NCBI GenBank assembly: GCA_049651845.1
Contig: JBASCW010000070.1
Location: 1-50,285, forward strand
Length of the DNA: 50,285 nt
From: RBG-16-66-20 sp049651845
GTDB lineage: Bacteria; Pseudomonadota; Gammaproteobacteria; Burkholderiales; SG8-39
Direction: 5' to 3'
The notes beneath the pieces are model-generated. The model saw nothing but the letters and a program-made list of their open reading frames with translations, was not told the origin of the DNA and did not search any database. The position numbers and the translations under genes were made by a program. Positions 32,946-40,515 of this stretch are shown in pieces. Every line of letters starts with the position of its first letter. Position 1 is the first letter of the stretch.

Positions 32946-33722
32946 TCACCGCTCGCCGGGCAAAGGGCGATGTCCAAGCCCCACGGCGTTCGAAAACACC
33001 GAGTAGGCCAGAGCATCTAGCTGTGTGCGCCCCACTTCAAGCGCAGCGCTGGCGAGCCGCCGCTTCCTTGCCGCCGCCGACTGCGCGGGATTTTGGATAA
33101 GCTCGCGCGCGCACGCCTCCGCGACCGCTGATTCGAGCGCGTTAGCACGGGATTCCGGCAGCACGGTTTCCGCGCGCATCCTTGCGACAAACCTCGCGGC
33201 GATGATACGAGCCTCCTCTGCGCTCAGCCGGTCTACGTCAGCCTCGCGATGCCATCCGGAACGCGCGGCGAAGTCGGCTACCGCTGCGGCAAACTGTTCG
33301 CCACGAAGCGCTTTGGCCGAGATCCGATGCTTGCGAAAGGCGGCGAGCGCCGGATCGACCGCATCCGCTCCCAGTCGCGCGGCGGTGCGGACTACCGCGA
33401 GCAGATTTCCAGCCCCGTTTAGCCACGCCTCGCCGATGCCCGCCGTGCCCTCAAGATCCCGCAATACGGGCTTCGCGCGAAGTCCGCACCCGATTTTCGG
33501 CGCCGCTTCGCAGCGCAGCCGAACCTGGAACACTGAGACGCGCCCACGCTGCGGTGAACCTGCAGCCCCGAACTTGGCAAAGCATTCCGGACCGCAGAAG
33601 TGGTAGATGTAGTCCGCGGCCTCCGCATTGAGCGCTTCGGACTGCGAAATCTCCTTGCAGCACATTTCGCAGCTCAGCAGTTCGCGACCGCGATACGCGG
33701 TCTTGGACTTTGTCGCGTTCAC
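32946..33722 (-). CDS. DUF3330-type zinc/mercury-binding domain joined to an HMA-like and a helical domain
   Basis: A 258-residue protein. The GTG start at 33722 overlaps the merA stop (GTGA). The N-terminal segment has a four-Cys site: CEMC at 18-21 and FCGPEC at 42-47, the DUF3330/TRASH-like pattern seen near mer genes. Residues ~80-115 resemble a metallochaperone (HMA) repeat, IGCGLRAKPVLRDLE, with one Cys instead of CxxC. The remaining ~125 residues are helical (ADVDRLSAEEARIIAARFVA) and unrecognised. Its place between merA and merC suggests it handles Hg(II) or a second metal in the cytoplasm. Confidence 0.75.
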   Translation of the reverse strand: MNATKSKTAYRGRELLSCEMCCKEISQSEALNAEAADYIYHFCGPECFAKFGAAGSPQRGRVSVFQVRLRCEAAPKIGCGLRAKPVLRDLEGTAGIGEAWLNGAGNLLAVVRTAARLGADAVDPALAAFRKHRISAKALRGEQFAAAVADFAARSGWHREADVDRLSAEEARIIAARFVARMRAETVLPESRANALESAVAEACARELIQNPAQSAAARKRRLASAALEVGRTQLDALAYSVFSNAVGLGHRPLPGER

Positions 33723-35422
33723 CCGGCGCAGCAAGAAAGCTGCTTCACGTCCGTGGTGAAAGTCTGCGCGCACAGCTTGATTCCTTCCACCATCGTCAGG
33801 TACGGAAAGAGCTGTCCACCGAGATCCACTACGGACATCCCGGCGCGCATGGCAAGCGCGGCAGTCTGGACCATCTCGCCTGCTTCGGTGGCAAGGATCT
33901 GAGCGCCGATTAGCCGCCCGGAATGTTTCTCGGCAACCAACTTGATGAAGCCACGGGTATCGAAGTTCGCCAGCGCGCGCGGTACGTTGTCCAGCGTAAG
34001 CACTCGGCTGTCGGTCTCCATGCCGCGTTTCCGCGCCTGCGCCTCGCTCAAGCCCACCGTCGCGACCTGAGGGTCGGTGAACACAACGGCGGGCAGTACC
34101 GAGAGATCGAGCCGCGCATCGCCGCCCGTCATATTGATCGCCGCGCGCGTGCCGCCAGCGGCGGCCACATAGACATACTCCGGCGAATTCGTGCAGTCGC
34201 CGGCCGCGTACACGCCTTCTGCGCTCGTCCGCATGCGTGCGTCGACTACGATTGCACCGCGGTCGTCGGTTCGCACATCCGCTTTGTGCAATTCGAGCGT
34301 CCGGGTATTGGCGCCTCGTCCAATAGCGACGAGCAGCCGGTCGCCCGCGATCTGCGCCGAGCCGGTATCCACCTGGAAACGTCCGCCCTCGTACCCGATT
34401 TTCCGCAGCGTTGTATGGGTGCGCACGCGCATGCCTTCACCTTCCAGGACCTGCATCAGCCCTGCGCCAATGGCCGGGTCTTCTTTTGAAAGCAGGGTGG
34501 ATCGCGCGACCAACGTCACCTGCGAACCCAGGCGCAGAAACGCTTGGGCGAGTTCGAGAGCGACGACCGACCCGCCATAGACGATCAGGTGCTCCGGCAG
34601 TTCCTCGGCCACCAGTGCCTCGGTGGAAGTCCAGTACGGCGTGCCCTTCAGGCCCGGTACGTCCGGAATCATGGGCGAAGCGCCGGTGGCGATCAGAATA
34701 TGGTCCGCGCGCACAATCTTCGATTCTCCACCGGGCAGCGTAACGGCCAGCGTGCGTGCATCCTCGAAGCGGGCAACGCCACGCAATAGCCGGATGCTTT
34801 CGGCGCGGCTCTCAAGGATGGATTCGTACTTGGCGTGGCGCAACTCTTCGACCCGTGCCTGCTGTTGCGCGACAAGAGCGCGGCGATCGACTACCGGCGC
34901 CTGCCGCCCGATACCCTGGAACGGATGCTCCGCGAGAAGGTGCGCGATGTGCGCGCCCCGGATCATGATCTTCGAGGGCAGGCAGCCGACGTTGACGCAG
35001 GTTCCCCCGAGCGTGCCCGCCTCGATCATCGTCACCGACGCGCCTTCGTCCGCGGCGCGCAACGCTGCCGCGAACGCCGCCCCGCCGCTGCCGATGACGG
35101 CGATATGCAGCTTCGAGCCGCCGGCCCTGCGGGGACTGAAGAAATCTTTTGCGGAGCGCAAAATGGAACGGCCCGTGCCTTCAGTCGCGCCCTTTGATTC
35201 GCGCACGCCGCCCTCAAGTGCCTTGGCGCTGTATCCGGCTCCAACGACAGCCGCGATCAGACCGCTGCTCATCGTCCCTTCTCCAGCCGAGACTTTTGCG
35301 GATCGCTCCGCATAGGAAACCTCGGCCCCATCTACGCCGGGCACCGCCCTGAGCGCCCGCTCGACATGGCGCGCGCATCTCTCGCACGTCATGCCTCCCA
35401 CTTCGAGCAAAACGACGCTCAC
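33719..35422 (-). CDS. merA: Mercuric reductase MerA
   Basis: A 567-residue flavoprotein reducing Hg(II) to volatile Hg(0) with NADPH. An N-terminal HMA domain has GMTCERC (Cys 13 and 16). The FAD domain begins IAVIGSGGAAFAAALRA, with the redox disulfide in GTCVNVGCLPSK (Cys 142 and 147). The NADPH domain is LIVYGGSVVALELAQAF, and the C-terminal dimerisation domain ends in the vicinal Cys pair CCAG (564-565) that receives Hg. All catalytic Cys are present. The GTG start is 1 bp after the merP stop. Confidence 0.97.
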   Translation of the reverse strand: MSVVLLEVGGMTCERCARHVERALRAVPGVDGAEVSYAERSAKVSAGEGTMSSGLIAAVVGAGYSAKALEGGVRESKGATEGTGRSILRSAKDFFSPRRAGGSKLHIAVIGSGGAAFAAALRAADEGASVTMIEAGTLGGTCVNVGCLPSKIMIRGAHIAHLLAEHPFQGIGRQAPVVDRRALVAQQQARVEELRHAKYESILESRAESIRLLRGVARFEDARTLAVTLPGGESKIVRADHILIATGASPMIPDVPGLKGTPYWTSTEALVAEELPEHLIVYGGSVVALELAQAFLRLGSQVTLVARSTLLSKEDPAIGAGLMQVLEGEGMRVRTHTTLRKIGYEGGRFQVDTGSAQIAGDRLLVAIGRGANTRTLELHKADVRTDDRGAIVVDARMRTSAEGVYAAGDCTNSPEYVYVAAAGGTRAAINMTGGDARLDLSVLPAVVFTDPQVATVGLSEAQARKRGMETDSRVLTLDNVPRALANFDTRGFIKLVAEKHSGRLIGAQILATEAGEMVQTAALAMRAGMSVVDLGGQLFPYLTMVEGIKLCAQTFTTDVKQLSCCAG

Positions 35423-35423
35423 G

Positions 35424-35720
35424 TTATTTGCCCGGCTTGACGCTCGACGGGTATCCCGCCTGCTTGGTCGCCTCCGTCAGTTTCTCAACGCTCGTTTTCG
35501 CGTCGTCGAACGTCACCGTCGCCTCGGGCGGCTCAAGGGTAGCTTTGACATTCTGCACGCCAGCGACTTTCTTCAACGCTTGGCTTACCGTGATCGGGCA
35601 CGCCGAGCAGTTCATGCCCGGGACCGAAAGCACCACGGTTTGCGGCGCGGCGAGCGCAGCGTGCGGAGCGGCCGCAATGCCGATCGACGCCAGCACAACA
35701 AACAACGAACGACTTTTCAT
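35424..35720 (-). CDS. merP: Periplasmic mercury-binding protein MerP
   Basis: A 98-residue protein with a signal peptide at residues 1-24 (LFVVLASIGIAAAPHAALAA). One HMA domain follows, with the Hg-binding motif GMNCSAC (Cys 38 and 41). MerP captures Hg(II) in the periplasm and passes it to MerT. A GGAGG site lies just before the ATG at 35720; longer readings start inside merT. It is separated from merT by 10 bp and from merA by 1 bp. Confidence 0.96.
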   Translation of the reverse strand: MKSRSLFVVLASIGIAAAPHAALAAPQTVVLSVPGMNCSACPITVSQALKKVAGVQNVKATLEPPEATVTFDDAKTSVEKLTEATKQAGYPSSVKPGK

Positions 35721-35730
35721 GATTTGCCTC

Positions 35731-36138
35731 CTAGTAAAAGAGCGGAGCGAAGTACGGGAATGCAAGGGCGAGCAACACTAGCGCAGACACCGTCCAGAAC
35801 ATGACCCGATAGACGCGATTTGTTTGCGGTAGCGCACACAAAGTTCCGGGCTCGCACTCTGCTGCCACGGGCGCCCGGTAAATCCGGTGCCATGCCAGCC
35901 CCATGAAGATGAGTGCGACACCGATGAAAACCGGGCGGAACGGCTCAAGCAGAGCGAGATTCGAAATCCACGCCCCGCTTACACCAACCATGACGAGCAC
36001 CAGCGGCCCGAGACAGCAAACCGAAGCAAGTATTGCCGCAACGAGCCCGCCCGCGAGTGTGGCTCTGCTCAGTCCGTCCGTATCTGGCTTGGCCGGCGCA
36101 TCGAACTTGACGACCGAATCCATCCTTGTTGCATCCAT
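35731..36138 (-). CDS. merT: Mercury transport protein MerT
   Basis: A 135-residue inner-membrane protein with three helices. Helix 1 carries the Hg-binding pair C41-C42 (ASVCCLGPLVLVMVG), and the cytoplasmic loop carries Cys 95 and 101 (ECEPGTLCALP), which relay Hg(II) to MerA. The N-terminal ~25 residues are longer and more polar than in Tn21 MerT. The ATG at 36138 has GGAG upstream; ATG 36123 is an alternative. It is the first gene of the mer operon, 31 bp from the -10 of PmerT. Confidence 0.95.
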   Translation of the reverse strand: MDATRMDSVVKFDAPAKPDTDGLSRATLAGGLVAAILASVCCLGPLVLVMVGVSGAWISNLALLEPFRPVFIGVALIFMGLAWHRIYRAPVAAECEPGTLCALPQTNRVYRVMFWTVSALVLLALAFPYFAPLFY

Positions 36139-36168
36139 TGAGCTCTCCGTCCGTAGTCGGTTGGGTGT

Positions 36169-36200
36169 ACTCTAATCTCCGTAGTCATATACGGAGTCAA
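36169..36200 (-). promoter_or_regulatory. PmerT promoter with MerR operator
   Basis: On the minus strand: -35 TTGACT (36200-36195), then the perfect 7-bp dyad CTCCGTA-N6-TACGGAG (36196-36177), then -10 TAGAGT (36174-36169). The spacer is 20 bp with this -10, or 19 if TTAGAG is used. The TTGACTCCGTA...TACGG core matches the classical mer operator. MerR holds the promoter closed without Hg(II) and untwists it with Hg(II). Confidence 0.92.
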
Positions 36201-36241
36201 GCGCTCTTTTTCACGCTTCCAACTGGAGGGTTAGTCGCCCC

Positions 36242-36637
36242 ATGAGTTCCAATCTGACAATAGGCCGGGTCGCGGAAGCTGCCGGCGTGAATGTCGAAAC
36301 CGTCCGCTTTTACCAGCGCTCGGGTCTGCTGGCGGAGCCCGTACGGCCGCCTGGCGGTGTGCGCCGATATGGAGCCGAATTCGTAGGACGCCTGCGCTTC
36401 ATCAAGCGCGCGCAGCAACTCGGTTTCTCGCTTGCCGAGATTCAGCGCCTGCTGGTTCTTGAAGACCCGCAGAGCTGCAGCAAGGCGCGCGCGCTCGCCG
36501 CGGAGAAACTCGCGCTGGTCGAAGCCCGACTTGCCGACCTCGACCGGATGCGTGGCGTTCTCAAGGATCTGGTTGCGCGCTGCGATGTCCGGCGGGGCAA
36601 GGTTGCCTGCCCAATAATTGCTACGCTGACCCGATAG
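36242..36637 (+). CDS. merR: Mercury-responsive regulator MerR
   Basis: A 131-residue MerR with an N-terminal winged HTH (LTIGRVAEAAGVNVETVRFY) and a dimerisation helix. The three Hg-binding Cys are at 79, 114 and 123 (DPQSCSKA, VARCDVRRGKVACP), with spacing as in Tn501/Tn21 MerR. It activates PmerT when Hg(II) binds and represses its own divergent transcript. GGAGGG precedes the ATG. It probably also acts on the MerR-type promoter of the island's cyclase gene. Confidence 0.96.
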   Translation: MSSNLTIGRVAEAAGVNVETVRFYQRSGLLAEPVRPPGGVRRYGAEFVGRLRFIKRAQQLGFSLAEIQRLLVLEDPQSCSKARALAAEKLALVEARLADLDRMRGVLKDLVARCDVRRGKVACPIIATLTR

Positions 36638-36813
36638 TGTGAACGCGCTGCGTCGGGAAGGCGCTCCGGCCTGAATGCGCGGAGTGAGTGCGGCCCCGAG
36701 TGGGCACACCTTTGCGTCCGGTCGTGTCGTTTTCTGGCGTCTGCGGTTGTTCCGGCCCGGAGCCGGGTAACGTAGAATATTAATTCGGAACGACCGCATT
36801 GCCAGTTGCACGA

Positions 36814-36858
36814 TTGACATGGTAGGGGTCGTTGGTTCGAGTCCAGTCGCGCCTATCA
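36814..36858 (+). repeat. attR-like repeat (truncated tRNA-Val copy)
   Basis: The 45 bases match the 3' part of tRNA-Val (30543-30587) except for two substitutions, one of which changes the CCA end to TCA. The D-arm and acceptor 5' half are missing, so this is not a functional tRNA gene. It marks the right end of the island. Confidence 0.9.
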
Positions 36859-36888
36859 TTTCCCCCTCGCACCGGCCATACTGTGCGC

Positions 36889-37071
36889 ATGGCCCTGGTT
36901 CAGTCGCAGCCGAGCAACAAGCAGCGCAGCTGTCTCATGAAGCGACGCTACTGGTCGCAGGTGGATGCGCTGGTGATGGCGTCGCGCCAGCAGGAGCGTG
37001 AGGGCGTGCCGGCGCTGGACACCTACCGCTGCGGCAATTGCGGAGGATGGCATCTCACGCGGCAGGTCTGA
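36889..37071 (+). CDS. Small zinc-ribbon-like hypothetical protein
   Basis: A 60-residue protein, basic in the middle (KQRSCLMKRRYWSQVDALVM). It ends in a short Cys pair motif, TYRCGNCGGWHLTRQV, where C.xC.GWH could bind zinc. Short proteins with a 'Y.C..C..WH.T' end accompany phages, islands and translation loci, but I know of no function. The ATG at 36889 was chosen over a TTG inside the attR repeat. It is the first gene outside the island and lies 28 bp before the next small gene. Confidence 0.5.
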   Translation: MALVQSQPSNKQRSCLMKRRYWSQVDALVMASRQQEREGVPALDTYRCGNCGGWHLTRQV

Positions 37072-37099
37072 GCCCGAGGTCAGGGCACCAAGGAAGACG

Positions 37100-37318
37100 A
37101 TGGATAAACGCAAGACATGGCGCGAGCAGGAACAATCGCTGGTGGCGCGCTGGACCGCAGCCACCGAGCGCCACCACGCCGCGCTCGCGGGGCTCGCCGG
37201 CCCGGCGCCGAGCGTCGAGGTGAAATCGGAGGCAGTCGCCGCGCTCGCCGCGGTGGAGTCCCTGCGGCGCGAGATCGCGCGCCTGAAGGTGGAGTTCAAC
37301 CAGGGACGTCGATACTGA
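37100..37318 (+). CDS. Small coiled-coil-like hypothetical protein
   Basis: A 72-residue, mostly helical protein: MDKRKTWREQEQSLVARWTA, then VKSEAVAALAAVESLRREIARLKVEFNQGRRY. Heptad-like Leu/Ala spacing suggests a coiled coil. AAGGAAG lies directly upstream of the ATG, which supports translation. It is 27 bp upstream of thrS. The family was not recognised. Confidence 0.55.
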   Translation: MDKRKTWREQEQSLVARWTAATERHHAALAGLAGPAPSVEVKSEAVAALAAVESLRREIARLKVEFNQGRRY

Positions 37319-37345
37319 TTCGGTAGAATCGGCAGTTCGCGCCTG

Positions 37346-39247
37346 ATGCCCAATATCCGTCTCCCCGACGGCTCGTCGAAGTCGTTCCCGCAGCCCGCCA
37401 CCGTCGCCGAGGTGGCCCAGGCCATCGGCCCCGGCCTGGCCAAGGCCGCGCTCGCCGGCAAGGTGAACGGCAAGCTCGTCGACACGAGCTTTCGCATCGA
37501 GTCGGACGCCGAGGTCTCGATCGTCACCGGCAAGAGCGCGGTAGGCCTGGAGATCCTGCGCCACTCCACCTCGCACCTGATGGCGCAGGCGGTCCAGGAG
37601 CTCTTTCCGGGCGCGCAGGTCACCATCGGCCCGGTGATCGAGAACGGCTTCTACTACGACTTCTCGTACAAGCGGCCGTTCACGCCCGAGGACCTCGTTG
37701 CCATCGAAAAGAAGATGGCCGAGATCGTGAAGAAGGACCTGCCGGTGCATCGCAAGGAAATGCCGCGCGACGAGGCGGTCAAGTTCTTCGAATCCATCGG
37801 CGAGAAGTACAAGGCCGAGATCATCGCCGCGATCCCAGCCAACGAGCCGATTTCGCTGTACGGCCAGGGCAACTGGATCGACCTGTGCCGGGGCCCGCAC
37901 GTGCCCTCGACCGGCAAGCTCAAGGTCTTCAAGCTGATGCGCGTCGCGGGCGCCTACTGGCGCGGCGACTCCAGGAACGAGATGCTCCAGCGCATCTACG
38001 GCACCGCCTGGGCGACCAAGGAAGAGCAGGACGCCTACCTGAAGATGCTCGAGGAAGCGGAGAAGCGCGACCACCGGCGCCTCGCCACGCAACTCGACCT
38101 GTTCCACATGGAGGAAGACGCGCCCGGCATGGTGTTCTGGCACCCCAAGGGCTGGGCGCTCTGGCAGCAGGTCGAGCAGTACATGAGGAAGGTGTACCGC
38201 GACAGCGGCTACCTGGAAGTGCGCGGGCCTACGGTACTGCCCCGGAGCCTTTGGGAGACCACCGGGCACTGGGAGAACTACCGCGAGAACATGTTCGTCA
38301 CCGAGTCGGAGAAGCGCGACTACGCGCTCAAGCCGATGAACTGCCCGGGCCACGTGCTGATCTACAACAAGGGCGTGAGGAGCTACCGCGATCTGCCCTT
38401 GCGCTACGGCGAATTCGGCTCCTGCCACCGCAACGAGCCCTCGGGCGCACTGCACGGCCTGATGCGCATCCGCGGCTTTACGCAGGACGACGGCCACATT
38501 TTCTGCACCGAGGAACAGATCATTCCGGAGTGCGTGGCCTACACCGCGCTGGTGCAGAAGGTCTACGCGCATTTCGGCTTCACCGACATCGCCTACAAGG
38601 TGGCGACGCGCCCCGAAAAGCGCCTAGGGACGGACGAGCAGTGGGACCGCGCCGAGGGCGCGCTCAAGGAGTCGCTGGAAAAATGCGGCGCGCAGTACGA
38701 GATCGCGGCCGGCGACGGCGTTTTCTACGGGCCGAAGATCGAGTACCACCTGAAGGACGCCATTGGCCGCCTCTGGCAGTGCGGCACCATGCAGGTCGAT
38801 TTCCAGCTCCCCGGGCGCCTGGGCGCCGAGTACGTGACGGCGGAGAACACGCGCAAGACCCCCGCGATGCTGCACCGGGCCACCATCGGCTCGATGGAGC
38901 GCTTCATAGGCATCCTGATCGAGCACTTCGGTGGCGCCTTCCCGGTCTGGCTCGCCCCGGAGCAGGCGGTAGTCGTCAATGTCTCCGAGGCCCAGGCCGG
39001 GTACGCCGAAAGCGTCGCTTTACGCCTGCGCGAGGCGGGTTTTCGGGTCAAATCGGATTTGCGAAACGAGAAAATTTCCTATAAAATTCGCGAACATAGC
39101 CTGCAAAAGCTGCCCTACCAGTTGGTGGTCGGCGACAAGGAAAAGCAGGCTGGAACCGTGGCTGTGCGCACGCGCAGCGGCGAAGACCTGGGGGCAATGA
39201 GCCTCGCGGTCTTCATCGAGCGCCTCGAGAACGAGGCTGGCGCGTAG
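37346..39247 (+). CDS. thrS: Threonyl-tRNA synthetase
   Basis: A 633-residue class II synthetase with the TGS domain (1-62), the editing domain (~63-225, with the zinc-like HxxxH as HSTSHLMAQAVQELF) and the catalytic core (~245-535). The core zinc ligands are Cys in MNCPGHV and the later His residues; the signature is FRYGEFGSCHRNEPSG-like LRYGEFGSCHRNEPSG. The anticodon-binding domain is at the C-terminus. Length is near the usual 640. TAGAAT at 37324-37329 is a likely -10. It heads the thrS-infC-rpmI-rplT-pheST-ihfA cluster. A terminator hairpin overlaps the stop codon. Confidence 0.97.
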   Translation: MPNIRLPDGSSKSFPQPATVAEVAQAIGPGLAKAALAGKVNGKLVDTSFRIESDAEVSIVTGKSAVGLEILRHSTSHLMAQAVQELFPGAQVTIGPVIENGFYYDFSYKRPFTPEDLVAIEKKMAEIVKKDLPVHRKEMPRDEAVKFFESIGEKYKAEIIAAIPANEPISLYGQGNWIDLCRGPHVPSTGKLKVFKLMRVAGAYWRGDSRNEMLQRIYGTAWATKEEQDAYLKMLEEAEKRDHRRLATQLDLFHMEEDAPGMVFWHPKGWALWQQVEQYMRKVYRDSGYLEVRGPTVLPRSLWETTGHWENYRENMFVTESEKRDYALKPMNCPGHVLIYNKGVRSYRDLPLRYGEFGSCHRNEPSGALHGLMRIRGFTQDDGHIFCTEEQIIPECVAYTALVQKVYAHFGFTDIAYKVATRPEKRLGTDEQWDRAEGALKESLEKCGAQYEIAAGDGVFYGPKIEYHLKDAIGRLWQCGTMQVDFQLPGRLGAEYVTAENTRKTPAMLHRATIGSMERFIGILIEHFGGAFPVWLAPEQAVVVNVSEAQAGYAESVALRLREAGFRVKSDLRNEKISYKIREHSLQKLPYQLVVGDKEKQAGTVAVRTRSGEDLGAMSLAVFIERLENEAGA

Positions 39248-39266
39248 CGGCACGGCCGCTTTTTTT
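39246..39266 (+). terminator. Intrinsic terminator/attenuator between thrS and infC
   Basis: AGCGGC-ACG-GCCGCT forms a 6-bp GC stem (39246-39260) with a 3-base loop. Seven T residues follow at once (39260-39266). It starts inside the thrS stop codon and lies 25 bp before the infC start, so part of the thrS transcript may end here. Confidence 0.72.
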
Positions 39267-39290
39267 GACGAGAAGAGGAGTTTTTCACCC

Positions 39291-39908
39291 ATCGCACTCG
39301 AGAGATCGCAACGCATCAACGGGGAAATCACCGCGCCGCAGCTCAGGCTGGTGGCGGAAAACGGCGACCAGCTGGGCATCGTGGCAGTGACCGATGCGCT
39401 CAGAATGGCGGAAGAGCAGAACGTGGACCTGGTGGAGATCGCGCCGCTCGCGGTGCCGCCGGTCTGCAAGCTGATGGACTACGGCAAGTTCCGCTACCGC
39501 GAGCAGAAGAAGGCCCACGAGGCCAAGCTCAAGCAGAAGCAGATCCAGGTCAAGGAAATCAAGTTCCGTCCGAGCACGGACGAGGGCGACTACAAGATCA
39601 AGGTTGGCAAGCTGATCCAGTTCCTCGACGAGGGCGACAAGGCGAAGGTGACGCTGCGGTTCCGCGGACGGGAGATGGCGCACCAGGAATTCGGCGTGCG
39701 CCTGCTGGAGCGGGTGAGGAAGGACCTGGAAGCCCACGCGATCATCGAGCAGTTCCCGCGGCTGGAAGGCCGCCAGATGGTGATGGTTCTGGCGCCGAAG
39801 AAGAAGGTGGTGCCGGTGAAGGCGCCAAAGAAGCCGGCAGCGGAGAAAGCGCCCAAGGCGCCGAAGGAAGCAAAGAAGGACGAAACAAAGCCCGCCACGG
39901 CGGGGTAA
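39291..39908 (+). CDS. infC: Translation initiation factor IF-3
   Basis: A 205-residue IF-3 that keeps 30S subunits free and proofreads the start codon. The N-terminal domain begins at an ATC codon: (I)ALERSQRINGEITAPQLRLV, preceded by AAGAGGAG 11-17 bp upstream. No ATG, GTG or TTG lies in frame before GTG 39351, which would cut off the conserved RINGEIT region. The C-domain has FRPSTDEGDYKIKVGKLIQF and LRFRGREMAHQEFG. A Lys/Ala/Pro-rich tail (~30 residues) extends beyond the usual end. Rare AUH starts allow IF-3 to repress itself. Confidence 0.96.
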   Translation: MALERSQRINGEITAPQLRLVAENGDQLGIVAVTDALRMAEEQNVDLVEIAPLAVPPVCKLMDYGKFRYREQKKAHEAKLKQKQIQVKEIKFRPSTDEGDYKIKVGKLIQFLDEGDKAKVTLRFRGREMAHQEFGVRLLERVRKDLEAHAIIEQFPRLEGRQMVMVLAPKKKVVPVKAPKKPAAEKAPKAPKEAKKDETKPATAG

Positions 39909-39925
39909 TCAACAGGAGTCATGCT

Positions 39926-40126
39926 GTGCCCAAGATGAAATCGAAGAAATCGGCGGCCAAGCGGTTCAAGGTGCGCCCCGGCGGGACGATCAAGCGCTCG
40001 AAGGCTTACCTGCGCCACATCCTGACCAAGAAGTCGACCAAGACCAAGCGCAACCTGCGCGGGATCACCAACGTGCACGACAGCAACGTGAAGGCTGTAC
40101 GCGCGATGCTGCCGTACTCCGGCTAG
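39926..40126 (+). CDS. rpmI: Ribosomal protein L35
   Basis: A 66-residue 50S protein: MPKMKSKKSAAKRFKVRPGG, then RSKAYLRHILTKKSTKTKRN and NVHDSNVKAVRAMLPYS. The GTG start at 39926 has AGGAG upstream. It is between infC (17 bp) and rplT (10 bp), the universal order. Confidence 0.96.
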   Translation: MPKMKSKKSAAKRFKVRPGGTIKRSKAYLRHILTKKSTKTKRNLRGITNVHDSNVKAVRAMLPYSG

Positions 40127-40136
40127 AGGTCGCGCC

Positions 40137-40496
40137 ATGCCAAGAGTCAAACGCGGAGTCACGGCGCGCGCGCGCCACAAGAAGGTTCTCGCCAAGTCCA
40201 AGGGCTTCCGCGGCCGCCGCGGCAACGTCTACCGAGTCGCCAAGGAAGCGGTGATGAAGGCGGGCCAGTATGCCTACCGCGACCGGCGCAACCGCAAGCG
40301 CGACTTCCGCGCGCTGTGGATCCAGCGCATCAACGCCGCGGTGCGCGAGCTCGGCATGAGCTACAGCGCCTTCATGGCGGGCCTGAAGAAGGCGAAGATC
40401 GAGATCGACCGCAAGGTGCTCGCCGACCTCGCGGTGCTCGACAAGCCCGCGTTCGCGAAGATCGCGGGCCAGGTCAAGGCCAGCCTCGCGCACTGA
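40137..40496 (+). CDS. rplT: Ribosomal protein L20
   Basis: A 119-residue 50S protein needed for early 50S assembly. It has the strongly basic N-terminal extension (MPRVKRGVTARARHKKVLAK, SKGFRGRRGNVYRVAKEAVM) and the globular C-domain (RDFRALWIQRINAAVRELGM, YSAFMAGLKKAKIEIDRKVL). L20 represses rpmI-rplT translation in E. coli; the matching RNA structure was not looked for here. It is 19 bp before pheS. Confidence 0.97.
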   Translation: MPRVKRGVTARARHKKVLAKSKGFRGRRGNVYRVAKEAVMKAGQYAYRDRRNRKRDFRALWIQRINAAVRELGMSYSAFMAGLKKAKIEIDRKVLADLAVLDKPAFAKIAGQVKASLAH

Positions 40497-40515
40497 CCCC
40501 CGCCCGCCCTGGGGC

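Larger units (their letters stand above)
30588..36858. mobile_element. tRNA-Val-integrated genomic island carrying mercury resistance
   Basis: A 6.3-kb segment between two 45-bp direct repeats. It contains, from the tRNA side: a deleted tyrosine integrase pointing at the tRNA, an HTH excisionase-like reading frame with a Rep-like fragment, a class III cyclase, the mer operon and merR. Cargo base composition looks less GC-extreme than the flanking genes. The integrase lacks its catalytic core, so the island is probably immobile unless helped from elsewhere. Conserved chromosomal genes flank it on both sides. Confidence 0.88.

Noticed and set aside
36814..36858. Second tRNA-Val gene
   Set aside because: Only the 3' part is present, the CCA end is mutated and no acceptor 5' strand exists; it is an attachment-site duplicate.
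39351..39353. GTG as the infC start
   Set aside because: It would remove the conserved RINGEIT segment of IF-3 and has no ribosome site at the right distance.
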